Positions 17,741-31,151 are shown, counted from the stretch's first letter. The stretch is DNA of 64,000 nt from Coffea arabica (GCF_036785885.1 NC_092329.1:3844001-3908000); one strand, 5' to 3'. The notes: generated by a model not told the origin, from the sequence alone. Numbers and translations are program-made.

Positions 17741-20700
17741 ATGGAAAACTCTGGTAACTATCAAACTTCGTTGATTATAACTCTTTTTTTTCTTCCCTTT
17801 ACATATGCTGTATTTCTGTTAAATTTGTCATGCGATGGTTTAAATTTCGGATGATGCATATATGTTTATCCCAGTTATTTTGCTGTTTTTTCCTAGTCTG
17901 TTCAGATTTAGTTAATTTCTTGGTTTTTAATGTTGATATGGGAATGGATTGTGCTTCACTTGAGCTAATATTTTCTGATTATCTCTGAATTCGTTGCGAA
18001 GAGCTGTGGGTGTCACTTTTGGATATCTCATGGACTATTTTTCCTCGTATATAATATGTTGGCTATGATTCATGTAAGAACCCATCAGCAAGCTGGAATC
18101 CGATGGCATCCCACTGGTTGGTTGCCTAGGAAATTTAAAGAGAAAAGTTGGAAGCTTTGGGGAAGTTCACATGCATCTATATGTATATGCTATTAATGTT
18201 TGTGTCAGTACGTGAAGCGGTGAGCTAGAATATGGATAGTTGACAATGAATTTTGTTGTTGCTTTTCGATGATCAAGAGTTTAGAGTCTAAAAGAACTTT
18301 TCGAGTGAAGATAGAAAATTGATAAACAGAATACAAAAAAATAAATAAAGAAGTAAAAGGTGGTCAAGAAGATGTATTAGGATGGAAAAGAGAGGTAAAA
18401 GTGTATATAATTGCACATTGCAATGCCACCGAAATAAGATGTCAATGCAATGGATGAGGTTATCACAAGTTTTGTCATGGGTTCCTTTTTATCTCAATGT
18501 CTATTCCATTCTATGTGAAGCAGAGAATCATCAAGGAACGAGGGTGCCACCAGTTGAAGGTATTGCTGGAGGAGGGACAGCGTACGGATGGAGTGATAGT
18601 AGTGTACATGATCCAAGTAAACTCAGGGGGTCTATTGATCCTATGAAGGTTCCATCTTCAGAATTAATTCATGTATGGTGCATGCCAAGCACAGCTAACG
18701 TCGGACCTCAGGATATGCCACGATCATTCGAACCTGTGAGTGTTCTAATGACAGGTTCACTGGTGGTTTTGCTTTGTTACGAGTTCATGTTAGATATTGT
18801 TCCTTTACAACCATCCCATGTGCCAGTTGGTATGTTAATTCTGTGTGTTCCCAGACTGTATGCTTTTTCATCAGATCTTCTGGTGGACTAATTGGTCCCA
18901 AGGATTCAGGCCGTTATTTCTAGAATGCCCTGTCTTGCACCACTTTAATGTCCCATTCTCTGTCTGCGCTCATTATTTATCCTTAATTCTTAGGAGTCAC
19001 AGTACAAGTTGTTAGCTGAGAGACGCTTGCCTCGGACTCCGATACTGTCTGGCAATGATTGTGCTTGTAATCATCCTTATGAAACATAAAAATAGTGATT
19101 TTACATCATTTAATCTTTACAGTCTTCAATGGTGCCTGGGCAATGTAAAAGTATCATATTTGAAGAGTGCATTTGCATCTGATTTTTGGTTTATCTTGCA
19201 GATATCTCTTCTAGCAGCAAGAAATGAGAGGGAGAGTATTCAAATTGCTTTACGTCCAAAATTGTCTTGGAGTGGATCTGGTATTGCAGGGACTATACAA
19301 ATTCAATCTACAGATCTATGCTCTGCTTCAGGAGAAAGGTTCATTTCTTAGCTCTGCTATTTCGGTGCTTTAGATTTACTAATGATTAAAATTCCATGCT
19401 GTCAATGGTACATATCTTGTGTGCAGACTGATAGCTGGCCAGTCACTGACACTACGGCGAGTAGTTTCCATGTTAGGAGTTCCGGATGCTCTTGTACCTC
19501 TTGATATGCCAACCTGTCAAGTAAATTTGTTTCCAGGGTATACAATTATGCTCATGTTTTAGTTGGCATGGCTTACTTATTGAGCTTTGTCCTTCTGGGA
19601 CACTACAAATTTTAATGAGGACTTTTTTCTAATTTTTATTTTTGTAGTGAAACAACAGCAATTTGGGTTTCTGTAGATGTTCCAAATGCACAGCCCCCTG
19701 GTCAATACGATGGAGAACTCATAATTACTGCCATTAGAGCTGATGCAGAGTGATTGTCTATCCTGTTTACTTAAGTTAAATGTTATTTTTATTGTGTTAG
19801 ATTTATTCCGTGACCAGCTTAATTATTTTGTTTCCGTGTTACTGATGAATTGTTTCAATATGGTTCACTTTACTTCTGGGGATGTTACTTGCTGATTTAT
19901 TTACTATGCCTTACCGCAGGTCTGCAGCAAATTGCCTTGGTAAAGCCGAGAAGCATCAATTGTACAAGCAACTTAGAAACTGTTTTGAAATTATGGAGCC
20001 AATTGATGGAACACCATTAGATGAAGTGGTTGGTAGTCTGGAATGGATCTGAAGCTGTTGCAATTTTCTTTGACCTAGGGTTTTTACTCACACAAGTTCT
20101 CTCTTTCTAGGTAGAAAGGGTCAAATCAGCTAGCTCATATCTCAGAATGGCTCTGGTGTCCCCATCATTTTCTGATTGCTTTCCAGATAACGGCCCAGTA
20201 GATATGATGGATGAAGATGCTATTTCAAACCTTTCTGTCAGACTGAAGATAAGTTTGACGGTTTGGGACTTTGTTCTACCAGAAACCCCTTCCCTTCCTG
20301 CTGTTATTGGTGTATCCTGCACATCTTAGTGTGGTTGAAAGCTGAATTTGATGGGCTAACTTTGGAAAGTGTTTGCTATTCGAGTTTCTTGTACCCTATT
20401 TGGCTGTCTTACAGAGTAGTAAATGACTTGATTTATGAGTTTGATCCAAGGAATCTACTTATTTTCAGTTCCAAATACTGCTATTTATGAGGTTACGTTC
20501 TAACCAAGTATGGTGCTAGTCTATTACTACAAATGATGTGAAATGTTGGCTCGTTTATTTTGTCTGAGCTGTTGTTGGAATAGTTAACATTCCATTTGTA
20601 ATGTGTTATTATGCTGTTTTGGCTTTTGAATGCTAATGGATGTACTTATGCTGAATAGGATACTGAAATTTTGATGTTTATAGGAGAGACTTGTTTTTCT

Positions 20701-23700
20701 CCTTTTCTGGATGGCCAGCTTGCATTTTAATCTCAATGAGATACTACTGTAAAATAGTGGACCATGTCTCCTTAGCTATATTAGGTATCTGATACAGTAA
20801 TTGAAGATCGTTTTGGTGTTGAACATGGAAGCAGTGACTGGTACGAAGCACTGGATCAGCATTATAAGTGGCTGCTTCAGTACAGAATCAGTCCTTACTT
20901 TTGCAGATGGGGTGAGAGCATGAGAGTTTTGACATATACCTGCCCATGGCCAGGTATTAGAGAGAAGTTGCTTTACAATATGTCTACATTAATGTGTTTT
21001 GAGACTCAGCACTTTTAGATAATTAATTAACCTGCTGACGCCAATAATAAAAGAGTGCTGTAACTTTGGTTTTCTTAAGCATGCTGTTGAACATGTGCTG
21101 CTTATTACCTAATTTATTATTACGCTATTTATCATAGTGATAAATTTTTATTCACTCCCTCTCTCTCTCTTGCTGTAGCTGATCATCCAAAATCAGATGA
21201 GTATTTTTCTGATCCTCGACTTGCAGCATATGCTGTACCATATAATCCAGTTGTATCCAGGTATGTAAAGACTTGTCTTTTTAAAGATATGTCAGTTGCT
21301 TTCCTGGCATCAAATGTTAATGAGTTTCTTTTGACCTTTTGACTCCCATTAGTGGTGATACAACGGAGGAATACTTGCATAAAGAAGTTGAGATATTGAG
21401 CAAAAAGAATCACTGGAGAAAGGCGTACTTTTACCTGTGGGATGAGGTAAGAACGTGGTATTACAAAGTTCCTGAGACCTGTATCTTGTTCTGAAGAGGC
21501 TTGAGGTTTAAATTCTGTGTTTTATCTTTTCATTTCCCATTCTTCTGTGAGCTTTATTTTTTAAATTTAGTTATTGTGGTTCAAGTGCTGTTAAAAAGTT
21601 AAATATATAGTTTATCTACTGGTCTTACTATAACTGCTGTCAAACACTGGGAATTTCCCTAGTTTGGCCTATATATTGCATTGCTGATTTATGTTCTGAT
21701 TTTTTTCAGCCACTAAATGTGGAACATTATGATTCAGTTCGCACCATGGCCAGTGAGATTCATGCCTATGCACCTGATGCTCGAATCCTTACTTCATACT
21801 ATTGCGGTGCGGATTGGCCTGTCTTTCTAAATATGTTATTGCTATTTATTTATTCTCTTCTCTCCGCTCCTCCTTTCCCTTTGCCTCCCCTCCTGCGGGG
21901 GTGAATGTGACATTAAAATTTGCATATGGTAGTTGTCTTTCATGTAGTGTAGTCTAGTTACTGGTTTTCTGGATCATGTAACTGATTTGTTGGAAGAAAA
22001 GATAATGGTACTAATTAATAGTTTTATCAGTATGATTTGGTGGAATCAGAAACCATAGATATCAAAGCATGGTTTCTTAGGAGGTGCACAAGGAGAAACC
22101 ATGGATAGGAAATTGAGAGTAGCAAATGGAACTTATTAGCTTATATCTGAAATTCAAAATGATTCAGAGTACTATGTTTGGTACCATTTATAGGGTAAAT
22201 AATGAAGAAAAAGCCTAGTCTGGCAAAATTGGTGTTCATTGATGGTTTTTACTTCACATAACTTAAACAAAATAGAGTGAGATCAAAATCTTTAAATAGA
22301 ATTTTTCCAAAATACGGCCTGAACTGGATCCATTTTGGCCTGAATAATGCAGGCATAGTATCCTTTTATGTTACATTTACAATAATATGATGAGTTTCTA
22401 TTTTATATTTTCCACAATTTTCTTCTTTCCATAAATCATGCAACTTCCTCATTTGGACCCTGCATTATTTGGATTTTGTGCATCAAGTCTTCTTTCTTCT
22501 TTAATTTCTTCTTTTTATTCCTTCCTTTTGGTTGGCTGATGTTATTAGTATTTTGGCTATCACTGTTACTTCAACTATAATTTGTAAAATGAAAACTAAT
22601 AAATTAGCCTACTTTTGTTGCATTCTTAAGTTTAGCTTCAGGTGCACTTTTTTAACAAACTATGAATTAATTACTCCCACCATTTCAAACTGAATTTGCA
22701 ACTTGTACTTGGGATGAGTTTCAATATGAAGTGGGCAAAGTGTTCGTGTATGAGGGAATGTCAGGTCCTGTGACTTAGCTTTGGATTATAAGCATTCAGA
22801 ATTGTCTTAGCGTGTCTAAGGAGTATGTTTATTGTGGTTTTCATCCTTTTTTGTTATAAGTTGACTTCATTGTTTTTCATGCAGATACGTGTGTCATAAA
22901 GCTTAAAATATTTGGACTTAGTATAATTTTCTAATATTTACATAAGAACAAATTATGGATATGCATCAACTCAACTTTTTTGTTGATGTAAGAAAAAAGA
23001 GAATACAAGATATCATTGTGCTTCTGATTGATTTTAACTTCATCTGGCAAATGATGTGAGCATGAAACTTTGTAAAGTGAAGAATTAGATGTGACTAATA
23101 AGCAGCTTTATTTCTGGATTTGCCTAAAACTTTGGGAATATCTATCATTTGTCCTGATATTCTCATCTTGCCCTTTTCCTTACCACTAGACAAGTTCCCA
23201 TTGCTCTGTTACAGAATGCAGATTTAGAGCTATCCATTAATGCCTCTTGAACTTTATTCAGGTCCAAGTGATGCACCTCTTGCTTCTAATAGTGCTTCTG
23301 ATTGATTTTAACTTCATCTGGCAAATGATGTGAGCATGAAACTTTGTAAAGTGAAGAATTAGATGTGACTAATAAGCAGCTTTATTTCTGGATTTGCCTA
23401 AAACTTTGGGAATATCTATCATTTGTCCTGATATTCTCATCTTGCCCTTTTCCTTACCACTAGACAAGTTCCCATTGCTCTGTTACAGAATGCAGATTTA
23501 GAGCTATCCATTAATGCCTCTTGAACTTTATTCAGGTCCAAGTGATGCACCTCTTGCTTCTAATAGTGCTTCTGATTGATTTTAACTTCATCTGGCAAAT
23601 GATGTGAGCATGAAACTTTGTAAAGTGAAGAATTAGATGTGACTAATAAGCAGCTTTATTTCTGGATTTGCCTAAAACTTTGGGAATATCTATCATTTGT

Positions 23701-26477
23701 CCTGATATTCTCATCTTGCCCTTTTCCTTACCACTAGACAAGTTCCCATTGCTCTGTTACAGAATGCAGATTTAGAGCTATCCATTAATGCCTCTTGAAC
23801 TTTATTCAGGTCCAAGTGATGCACCTCTTGCTTCTAATAACTTTGAGGCTTTTCTTAAAGTTCCGGAGTTTCTGCGCCCACATACTCAAATATATTGTAC
23901 AAGGTATTAGCGTCATTTATTTTCATTCATGGTACTTATGTGTCTCTAAGGAGGATGAATCTGCATCTGTGTAATTAAATGTTAAATTACATTTCACCAA
24001 TTTAAAAAGGCACTAGCATTAATTTTTTTGATGAATTGACTCTAAAAAATGTTAAATGAGAATTTTGGACACATACGTGCTATGGTATCTCTACGAAGCT
24101 CAACTGCGCCACATATTTCCAGGACACAGATGTCTAGACATGTCTTTCATGAACAAATTTGTGTTCCCTCTTTCATTTCTCCACTACAAAACAAAAAAGT
24201 TTTTGTCTTGCTTGAAGGCTATATCTTTATTTGTGAGTAAGCAAATTGATTTTAAGGGATATCAAATGACTAGTTTAACTTCTTTACCCTATTGGTCGCT
24301 GTCTTCACTTGAATTGGTAAGTTGGGCTGAAATGGTACTACAACAGGAACAGTGAAATCCTTTCCGCATGTCTTTGATATTCTTCTTACTTACTGATTCC
24401 CATGATTAAGGGTAATATGTTAGGATCTCATTTCCTTTTTCTTTTTTCCTGTGGTTAAATGTGATTCTCATTCATCATGCTTATCCCTGATTAACACTCT
24501 TCTGATGGAAAGGTAGTTGTTTTATGATATTTAGCTCTTGATGCACTTTATTATTTGTTTATTATTTTTGGGCTTCAGTAAGGAAAGTTTAGTAGATCTG
24601 TACATTTGGTTTGGATTTTAAATTGTAGAACCTTTGGCTGCAATTTAAGTGCTCTCTTTTGATGATTTTCTGTCTCTTTGCAGTGAATGGGTGATTGGTA
24701 ACCGAGAGGATTTGGCTAAGGATATCATTGCTGAAATACAACCTGAAAATGGTGAGGTAATGTACACTGAGGGTTCACTAAGAGTCTACACTCATAACTA
24801 GTTTTCTACTTTGTGCGTCTGATTTGACATTCTTGTCTCCTTTAGCAAGCTAATTCTGGCCTGGCCTGTTTATAAAGAGCTCAAGATTAGTTCCCAATTT
24901 TGACGTAACTTTTGTCGTGTTGATATTATTGAATCATGTCAATAACCCATTAATGTAATATAAACCACATTTCCAAATGCCATTTTTTAAGGTCCGGTCC
25001 ACAATTTTTGATAGGGCAACTTTGATCTGATTGGTTCCTTGCATCAAGTTTTCCACCTAGAAGATAGCGCATGTTTCTTCAGCAGATCATGTTCCTGATC
25101 ATTATAACCAGTTGCTTGTAAACTTTTTCACTTATGAGATCCGCTTTCATACAGGAATGGTGGACATATGTGTGTATGGGACCGTCTGATCCTCATCCCA
25201 ACTGGCACCTTGGGATGCGAGGTACACAACATCGTGCAGTGATGTGGCGTGTATGGAAAGAAGGGGGAACAGGTTTTCTGTATTGGGGTGCCAACTGTTA
25301 TGAGAAGGCCACTGCTCCAAGTGCTGAGGTTTTTTCATGCGTCTCTATGTCGTCAGCTGTTTATTATTAGCAGTTTTATCTTTTATGTCTGATACTCTGT
25401 GCTATTATATGCCTTTTTGCAGATAAAGTTCAGGCGTGGCCTCCCTCCAGGGGATGGGGTCTTGTTTTACCCAGGTCAAGTATTCTCATCTTCACAACAA
25501 CCTGTTGCTTCACTAAGACTTGAGCGGCTTTTGAGTGGCTTGCAGGTATTGCTTTATCACATTGAAATTTCTATGCAATTCTCTCATTTTACTTTGCACA
25601 ACCTTGCGCAGCGTTAAGCCTTCTATAAAGCACAACGTTGTGCTATGCTACTTTATACTTTGTTTCACATATTGATCCATGAATGGCAAGTAATCATCTT
25701 TATTTTCATGCTTTGATGAGATGTTTTGGTGGGAGTATGGAAACTGGGAGGGGTTATTACGTATGACTTCCATGCCTTGCCTGATTGAACTGGATCTCAT
25801 TAGGTATCAGGAAGAAGAATTCCTCCATTCCAAGGTCCACCTTTTATTTACTGGTTCCTGAAATTATCCTGAAAATTTATGATTTCAGAACCTTCTCTAT
25901 TTTCCTTCCTTCTAATAGATATCTTAGTTACAAGACTGTATCTTCGGTTTTCTGTCTCCCTATTTCCTGTAGATATCTGTCTGCTGGTGTTGGCTGTATG
26001 CTGAATAGCGTCCGCTAGCATGCAGTGAAATGCAATTTGGTTTTGAACTTAAAACTGATAGCCATATATAACTGGTATTGATATGAAATGAAAAGAAATA
26101 AAGGTTTAGTGTATGGTATTGATTTAGCCATGAATAGCTGCTCCCAGGGTGGCATTGAGCTTAGCTGATAGCCCTATTACTGGATTTCATCGTTTCAACA
26201 ACCTTCCATGCTTGCTATTGGTAGTCAAGCTCATTGAGCTTTTTCTTTCCTCTCTCGTTTAGACCACTGATGGTTGGTTATTTTCGGTATGTCTACTCTC
26301 TGTCGGTTCACCCAGGACATTGAGTACCTCAGGCTCTATGCTTCAAGATTTGGTAGGGATGAAGGACTTGCTCTGCTGGCAAAGACAGGCGTGTACTTGG
26401 GTCCAGAGCGATACACTCTTGAACACACTCCAATTGATGTAATGCGTGGTGAGGTGTATAGGACTTGCCGATCATGA
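17741..26477 (+). CDS. Glycoside hydrolase 123-like protein with DUF4091 domain
   Basis: Sixteen exons join in phase: 17741-17753, 18521-18735, 19202-19338, 19427-19537, 19648-19749, 19920-20028, 20111-20311, 20785-20953, 21179-21260, 21353-21446, 21710-21806, 23810-23903, 24684-24756, 25155-25328, 25423-25545, 26316-26477. They give 651 residues. The sequence matches the conserved single-copy plant family annotated as DUF4091/GH123 catalytic domain. YFYLWDEPLN places an Asp-Glu pair at about 410-411, the pair GH123 beta-N-acetylgalactosaminidases use for substrate-assisted catalysis. No signal peptide is seen, and the plant substrate is unknown to me. The first coding exon is only 13 nt; it is chosen because its phase fits and MENSAENHQG reads naturally. 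An ATG at 18382 in an extended exon 2 is the alternative. The exon 12 acceptor lies in a triplicated segment, described separately. Confidence 0.88.
23018..23839 (+). repeat. Perfect three-copy 274-bp tandem repeat spanning an intron-exon boundary
   Basis: Copies are 23018-23291, 23292-23565 and 23566-23839, and I see no difference between them. Each holds 244 bp of intron ending in ...TTTATTCAG plus the first 30 nt of exon 12 (GTCCAAGTGATG...). In copies 1 and 2 the 30-nt exon piece is followed by GTGCTT. In copy 3 it continues into the rest of exon 12. Confidence 0.95.
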
Positions 26478-27322
26478 AGAGAACTTTGCTGTTTGTACCT
26501 TTCTTGGGCGATGCTTATTTATTTTGACCAGTTTTGTGCGCAGACGGATATTGACATGTGTCTTTTGTTATTACGCATACACTAGTTGCAGCACATTTTG
26601 TTTTGAATGATAGAATGAGCAGAATTTGGCAAAGAACGGTCTGAAATCTCTAGTTCCTTTTGTGTGAATGGAAATCAAAGTGTAGGGGATGCTGACATAG
26701 TCATCAGAGTTACTCAAACAATAAATAAGTGGATCCATGGACCAACAGATTTGGATGATAATGTCCGACCCTACAATGTTTTTATAACGTAGCCTATATC
26801 ATAATAACAAAGATAGGTCGTGGGCTCTCACCTTTGCATGATAAAGCTTTAGAAAAAATTGGTACTGGGGACAGAAATCGCTATCAAGTTTTCGAGAAAG
26901 ACGTTTGTTGCCAATTGGAATCGGGAAAGGTGAAAAGCAGAAGGACGAAAAGATAATCAAACTGCCGATGATTGCTTTGGTAGATCAAACTTGTTCCTTT
27001 CTTGACATCGTATTCTGCTTGTCCAGCGGCCTCACAGCTGTAATATCAATGGAATGAGACATTTGCGTTCTTCATTTCGTCAAAAGTGGAGTGATCAAAC
27101 CTTTGTATGTCCGTATTTTATTTATTTTTTTTAGATTAATGCTTGTATGTCCATGTGAACATAATTATGAACATACGACTATTCAACAAGATCTCAATAA
27201 GCTTTCTCATTTAATTTCTTTATTGGAAATTCAAGTGAGATAATTAAGAGGGAAGGTTCCAGATGGGGGTGGCTCTAGAACGCCAGTCCTAGGGGTCCAG
27301 ATTTTGGGTTGAGTGTTGATCC
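26478..27322. other. 3' region of the DUF4091 gene and intergenic DNA
   Basis: It probably contains the 3' untranslated region in the first few hundred bases. I see no coding region, structured RNA or repeat in the rest. Confidence 0.5.
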
Positions 27323-27992
27323 CGTTTGGATTAGTTATTTTTTAAAGTGTTTTTTAAATATTTTACTATAACAGTGTATATGAAAAATTTTATACTATAA
27401 ATGTTTTTTGTGATGTTTTTAGAGGTTTTTTGGGATATGTTCTTTAGAATATTTTTAAAGTTAAATTTTTTTTTTTTGATATTTTTAAAAATTACCGCTA
27501 CCACCACGTCCCTCCTCTCCCTCTCTCTTCCTCCTACTCCCTTCCTTCTTCATCTTTTCCCTCCTCCCTTCCTCTCCCTTTTTCCACCACGCCTCACCCC
27601 TCTTCTTTTTCCCCGATCTAGCCGAGTTTAGATCAAGACCTCTGGTCATGACATCGCGGCCAGATCATAGTCTCTGCCCGAGGCTTGATTTGAGAAGGAA
27701 TGGAAGGGGTGGGGTGCGGCGGGAAAAAGGAGAGGAAGGGGAAGGGAGGAGGGGAGGAGAAAGAGGGAGGGAGAGGAAAGAGGAAAAAGGAGGGGATGAT
27801 ATCGGTAGTGGATAAGAGTGATGGTAATAAATGGAAAAGGAAAATAGTATAAATTTTATTTTTTTGTATATTTAGAATTGTTTTTTTATATATTGTATTG
27901 ATATAATATTTTTTAAATTGTTTTTGTTTATATATTAATGTAGTATTGCATATGAAAAAACTTGTTTTTAAAAAAATGAGAAATCCAAATGG
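27323..27992. mobile_element. Foldback transposon with pyrimidine/purine stem (family P, copy 1)
   Basis: The left end CCGTTTGGATTAGTTATT pairs with the right end, whose reverse complement reads CATTTGGATTTCTCATTT. The interior has a CT-rich block (about 27505-27610) followed by an AG-rich block (about 27690-27800) that can pair with it. There is no transposase, so it is non-autonomous. A second member lies at 56842-57427. Confidence 0.8.
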
Positions 27993-28940
27993 AGTGGTCT
28001 GCGAAGTAAAATGACTTGGAACATTTTTGCGAATTGGAAACTACAAGAGCTTATTCATATTCGTTAGACGCTAGAGATTATGATTGAATATCTTTAATAC
28101 AAGTTACAAGACTTTCTAGTCTCGAACGTGAATTAATCTGATAATTGGCTTTGATATTTTAATCTGTGCTCTTAGCAAAATAAAAAATTGATACGTATGA
28201 TGTTTTATTTGTTAGCGGGCGCACTTGCACCCAAAAACTGAGACCATATCTGATCGGCTGATCCTTAATGATTGACTCTCAAATTGTACAAGGCCCTTGA
28301 TAAGCATGTGACCATATGCTGTTTCTCCCTCCTGGGTCCTGGGTCGAAAAAGCAAGCCTCAGGTTGGCTCGACATCTGTGGTTCGGGTATCTACCCCGAA
28401 TCGGATCTAAGGATTTTACAATTGTCATTCCAAAGTGCACTATACAATGTATACACTGGCAAAGTATGCTTATTTACCAGAAATTATAGCGCGCATGCAT
28501 GCAAGAAGTTCTCTCTCTCTCTCTCCTTCAAAAGAAGAAACATCGGTTATTACAAGTTATAAAATCATGCAGAAATTCTACCATCTCTTTTACTCGTATT
28601 TTCGATATCATTCAATAATTTAAACTCTTAAAACCATGTAAGAGGTGATATCTCTACCTCTATGATTATCATGATTTTAGGGATTATCATGTTTGTATCT
28701 ATCGTTTAATAATGTGATGCTGCTTTTTATAAGTGAATATCAAACTCTTATGATTTTCAGTTTTTTTACCCAAAAATTCTAAAATTAATTTTTAAAATCA
28801 GTTAAAAACACAACAAAATAGCTTTTCAAAAGTCAAAAACTAAAATCATATTTTCAAAATCAATTGAAAACATACCCTTACTAAAAGTTAACTCGCACAA
28901 CCAAGCTCATCATACACATCATCTTTCTTTTTCTTAATGC

Positions 28941-29676
28941 TAGGGGTAGGCGCGAGTTGGATATCTGCTCTGTCCACCATTTGGCTGACCCGACCCTCAC
29001 CTTGCGGGTCAGCCATTTTCTGACCCTTACCGTCCCGTATATCAGCGGGTATTCGATTATAGGGTACTCGTTGAGATAAGATCGAGTCAATAAATACCCG
29101 TCCCACTCCATTTATCATTTAATTTTTTTTAAAAATAATTTATACTAATTTAATTTTATATTTTACACATTCATCTAAGATTTAATAAAGATTTTTTCTC
29201 AAAAAAATCTCCCACCAAGAAATAAGCATGCAAAGAGAATACAAGATCAAACAAAAAAATTAAAAGAATTCAAAATCAATAAAAGTCTAAAATAAGTAGC
29301 ACATTTTTTAAATATATGTTCCACATTAATTAAACTCTTTTTTATAAAACATAAGATTATTACCTGTACAAATGAATCTTGTAAATAAACTATAATCTTT
29401 TATATTTGAAATGCAATTTGTTCAATAAAATTACTTATTTAGTTCTAAATTATTATTTTATAGTATGTATTTAAAGGTAAAAATAAATAAAAATATATAT
29501 ATGCGGGGCGGGTCGGATACCTGTAGGTTTTTTAATTATGTGACCGTAACCCGTTTCGCATCTTAACTGGTATCTGACCATCTTTTGACTCGATCAAATA
29601 ATAAAAATCAGGTATTCTAATTTTCAAATCAGATATGATGAAAATTCTAGTTAGTGGATAATTTTGGCCACCCTAC
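28941..29676. repeat. Probable transposon remnant rich in GGGTC/GACCC motifs
   Basis: The region begins near TAGGGGTAGGC and ends near GGCCACCCTACTA. It contains a clear hairpin with arms TGGCTGACCCG and CGGGTCAGCCA (about 28980-29017) and further GGGTCGGATACC-type motifs near 29508. The middle is very AT-rich. Exact ends and class are uncertain. Confidence 0.45.
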
Positions 29677-29976
29677 TAAGAGCCAACTAAACTAATTTAT
29701 GTTGGCATCATACACATCATCACGACCATTAGTTGCACCACGCAATTGTGAGACAAGTTGCGAAGAATCCCAATACATCCCAAATTAGAGGGGATGCACC
29801 TCTTATACCGGCATTCATTGCGTGACATGAGAAAACCTCGAGCTAAGTGGCATGAACCAAAGGGTGACAACTTCCAATAAGTTATCGTTGTAGCCCCTCG
29901 TTTTCTAATCTCTGCAAATTACTCGTTGTTAATCGTCACTAACAATATGATGAGCTAACGAAGGAAACTAATTCAT

Positions 29977-30141
29977 GGAGATTCTCGCAACACATGCCAC
30001 TTGATTGGGTCCTCATTGGATTTTTCCACTTTGATGCAAACCTTGGTAAACAGTGGTCGGAGATTCTCGCAAAGCATATGCAGCTTGATCGGGTCCTCGT
30101 TGGATTTTTTCACTTTAATGCAAACGTTCGTAAACAGTGGT
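29977..30141. repeat. 82-bp tandem duplication, two copies
   Basis: GGAGATTCTCGCAA starts at 29977 and again at 30059. The two units stay parallel through GGGTCCTC-TTGGATTTTT to TAAACAGTGG, at roughly 90 percent identity by eye. No coding function seen. Confidence 0.85.
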
Positions 30142-30244
30142 TGGAGGGAGGGGGTGACCTGTGACCGGCAGTGGCGGTCAGCCCTTAACTTTTGAGAGAT
30201 TGCATTTGTTACTTACAAATATTTTATAACATAACATTTGGCTT

Positions 30245-31039
30245 TAGGGTCCGTTTGTTTCAGGTGAAAATGTTTTCCAGCAAAATATTTTCCTAATTTC
30301 TCGTGTTTGGTTGCACAAAAGTTACTGAAAACATTTTCTTATGTAAAATATTTCCATTCATCTTATGGAAAACAACTTCCCTTCCAAACTTATTGAAGTT
30401 GTTTTCCGAAATGCATGCATCCCGCCTGTAGTATGTTCCAAACTTACTGAAAACATCTTGTAGTATGTTCTTTTTTTTTTTTAGTGTAAACAGGAGGACT
30501 CGAACCCAAGACTTCTTCCTTACACTCCCTCCCACGTACCACCCAACCCTCCCCCTAGTATATTCAAAATAAAAAAAAAAACCTCATCTTGCCCATCCTA
30601 TGCTAGTAATTAATTATGTATAATAGGGACATTCTTTTCTAGAAAAACTTTCAGCAGTGAGAGTGCAAGATATATGTCACAATAAGCATTACATGTGATT
30701 GATATTTGACACTAAATGGCTAGCAATTTGTTTATTGCTTAAGGAGATATTTTTTATACATTTCTCCAAGATTTTTTAAAGTTAAACAATGCGATAAATT
30801 TTCTTATTTTGCATGGGAAGAAGTATGTAGTTATAATGTGTAGAAAGTAAAGATAGAGATAAAAGTGAAAATATTTCAAAAGTTAAACAAACACCAGAAA
30901 AATGAAGTAAGAAAATATTTTCAATAAACTAACCAAACACCTGAAAATGATGAAAGGGAAATGATTTTCATGGAAAATTACTTCCACGGAAAATATTTTC
31001 CCAAGGAAAACATTTTACTTCCAACCAAACAGACCCTTA
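30245..31039. mobile_element. Large foldback element (about 795 bp), GGGTCYGTTTG ends
   Basis: The left end TAGGGTCCGTTTGTTT pairs with the right end, whose reverse complement reads TAAGGGTCTGTTTGGTT. Both arms are packed with GGAAAA/TTTTCC motifs that pair. There is no open reading frame of transposase type. A target-site duplication could not be fixed by eye, so the superfamily is not assigned. A tRNA-like B-box fragment lies inside it. Confidence 0.75.
30471..30560 (-). repeat. SINE-like fragment with Pol III B box
   Basis: On the minus strand the sequence GGGTTCGAGTCCTCC contains GGTTCGAGTCC, a match to the Pol III B-box consensus GGTTCGANNCC. It is followed by an A-rich tail (the T run at about 30472-30483 on the + strand). 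No convincing A box or full tRNA fold is seen, so a tRNA-derived SINE remnant is more likely than a tRNA gene. Confidence 0.45.
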
Positions 31040-31151
31040 ATTTCTAATTTCCCCCCTACAAAAAATTTGTTAAACTTTCCTCTCCCCCATCCACTTGTTC
31101 CTTTTCTTGAAACTTATCTTTCATTAATTGTTTTAGTACCTCGTGTTATTA

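Noticed and set aside
18382-18520. Upstream in-frame ATG and open frame before DUF4091 exon 2
   Set aside because: The translation there (MEKRGKSVYNC...) does not look like the family, and the 13-nt exon at 17741 fits in phase. Kept only as an alternative start.
18996-19057. Possible extra exon ESQYKLLAERRLPRTPIL in the DUF4091 gene
   Set aside because: It has an acceptor, but both usable donors leave a phase that produces a stop in the next exon. Direct joining of 18735 to 19202 gives the smooth family sequence FEPISLLAARNERE.
28888-29118. Open frames on the minus strand in the GGGTC-rich repeat
   Set aside because: Two overlapping frames are open through repeat DNA; no protein similarity recognised.
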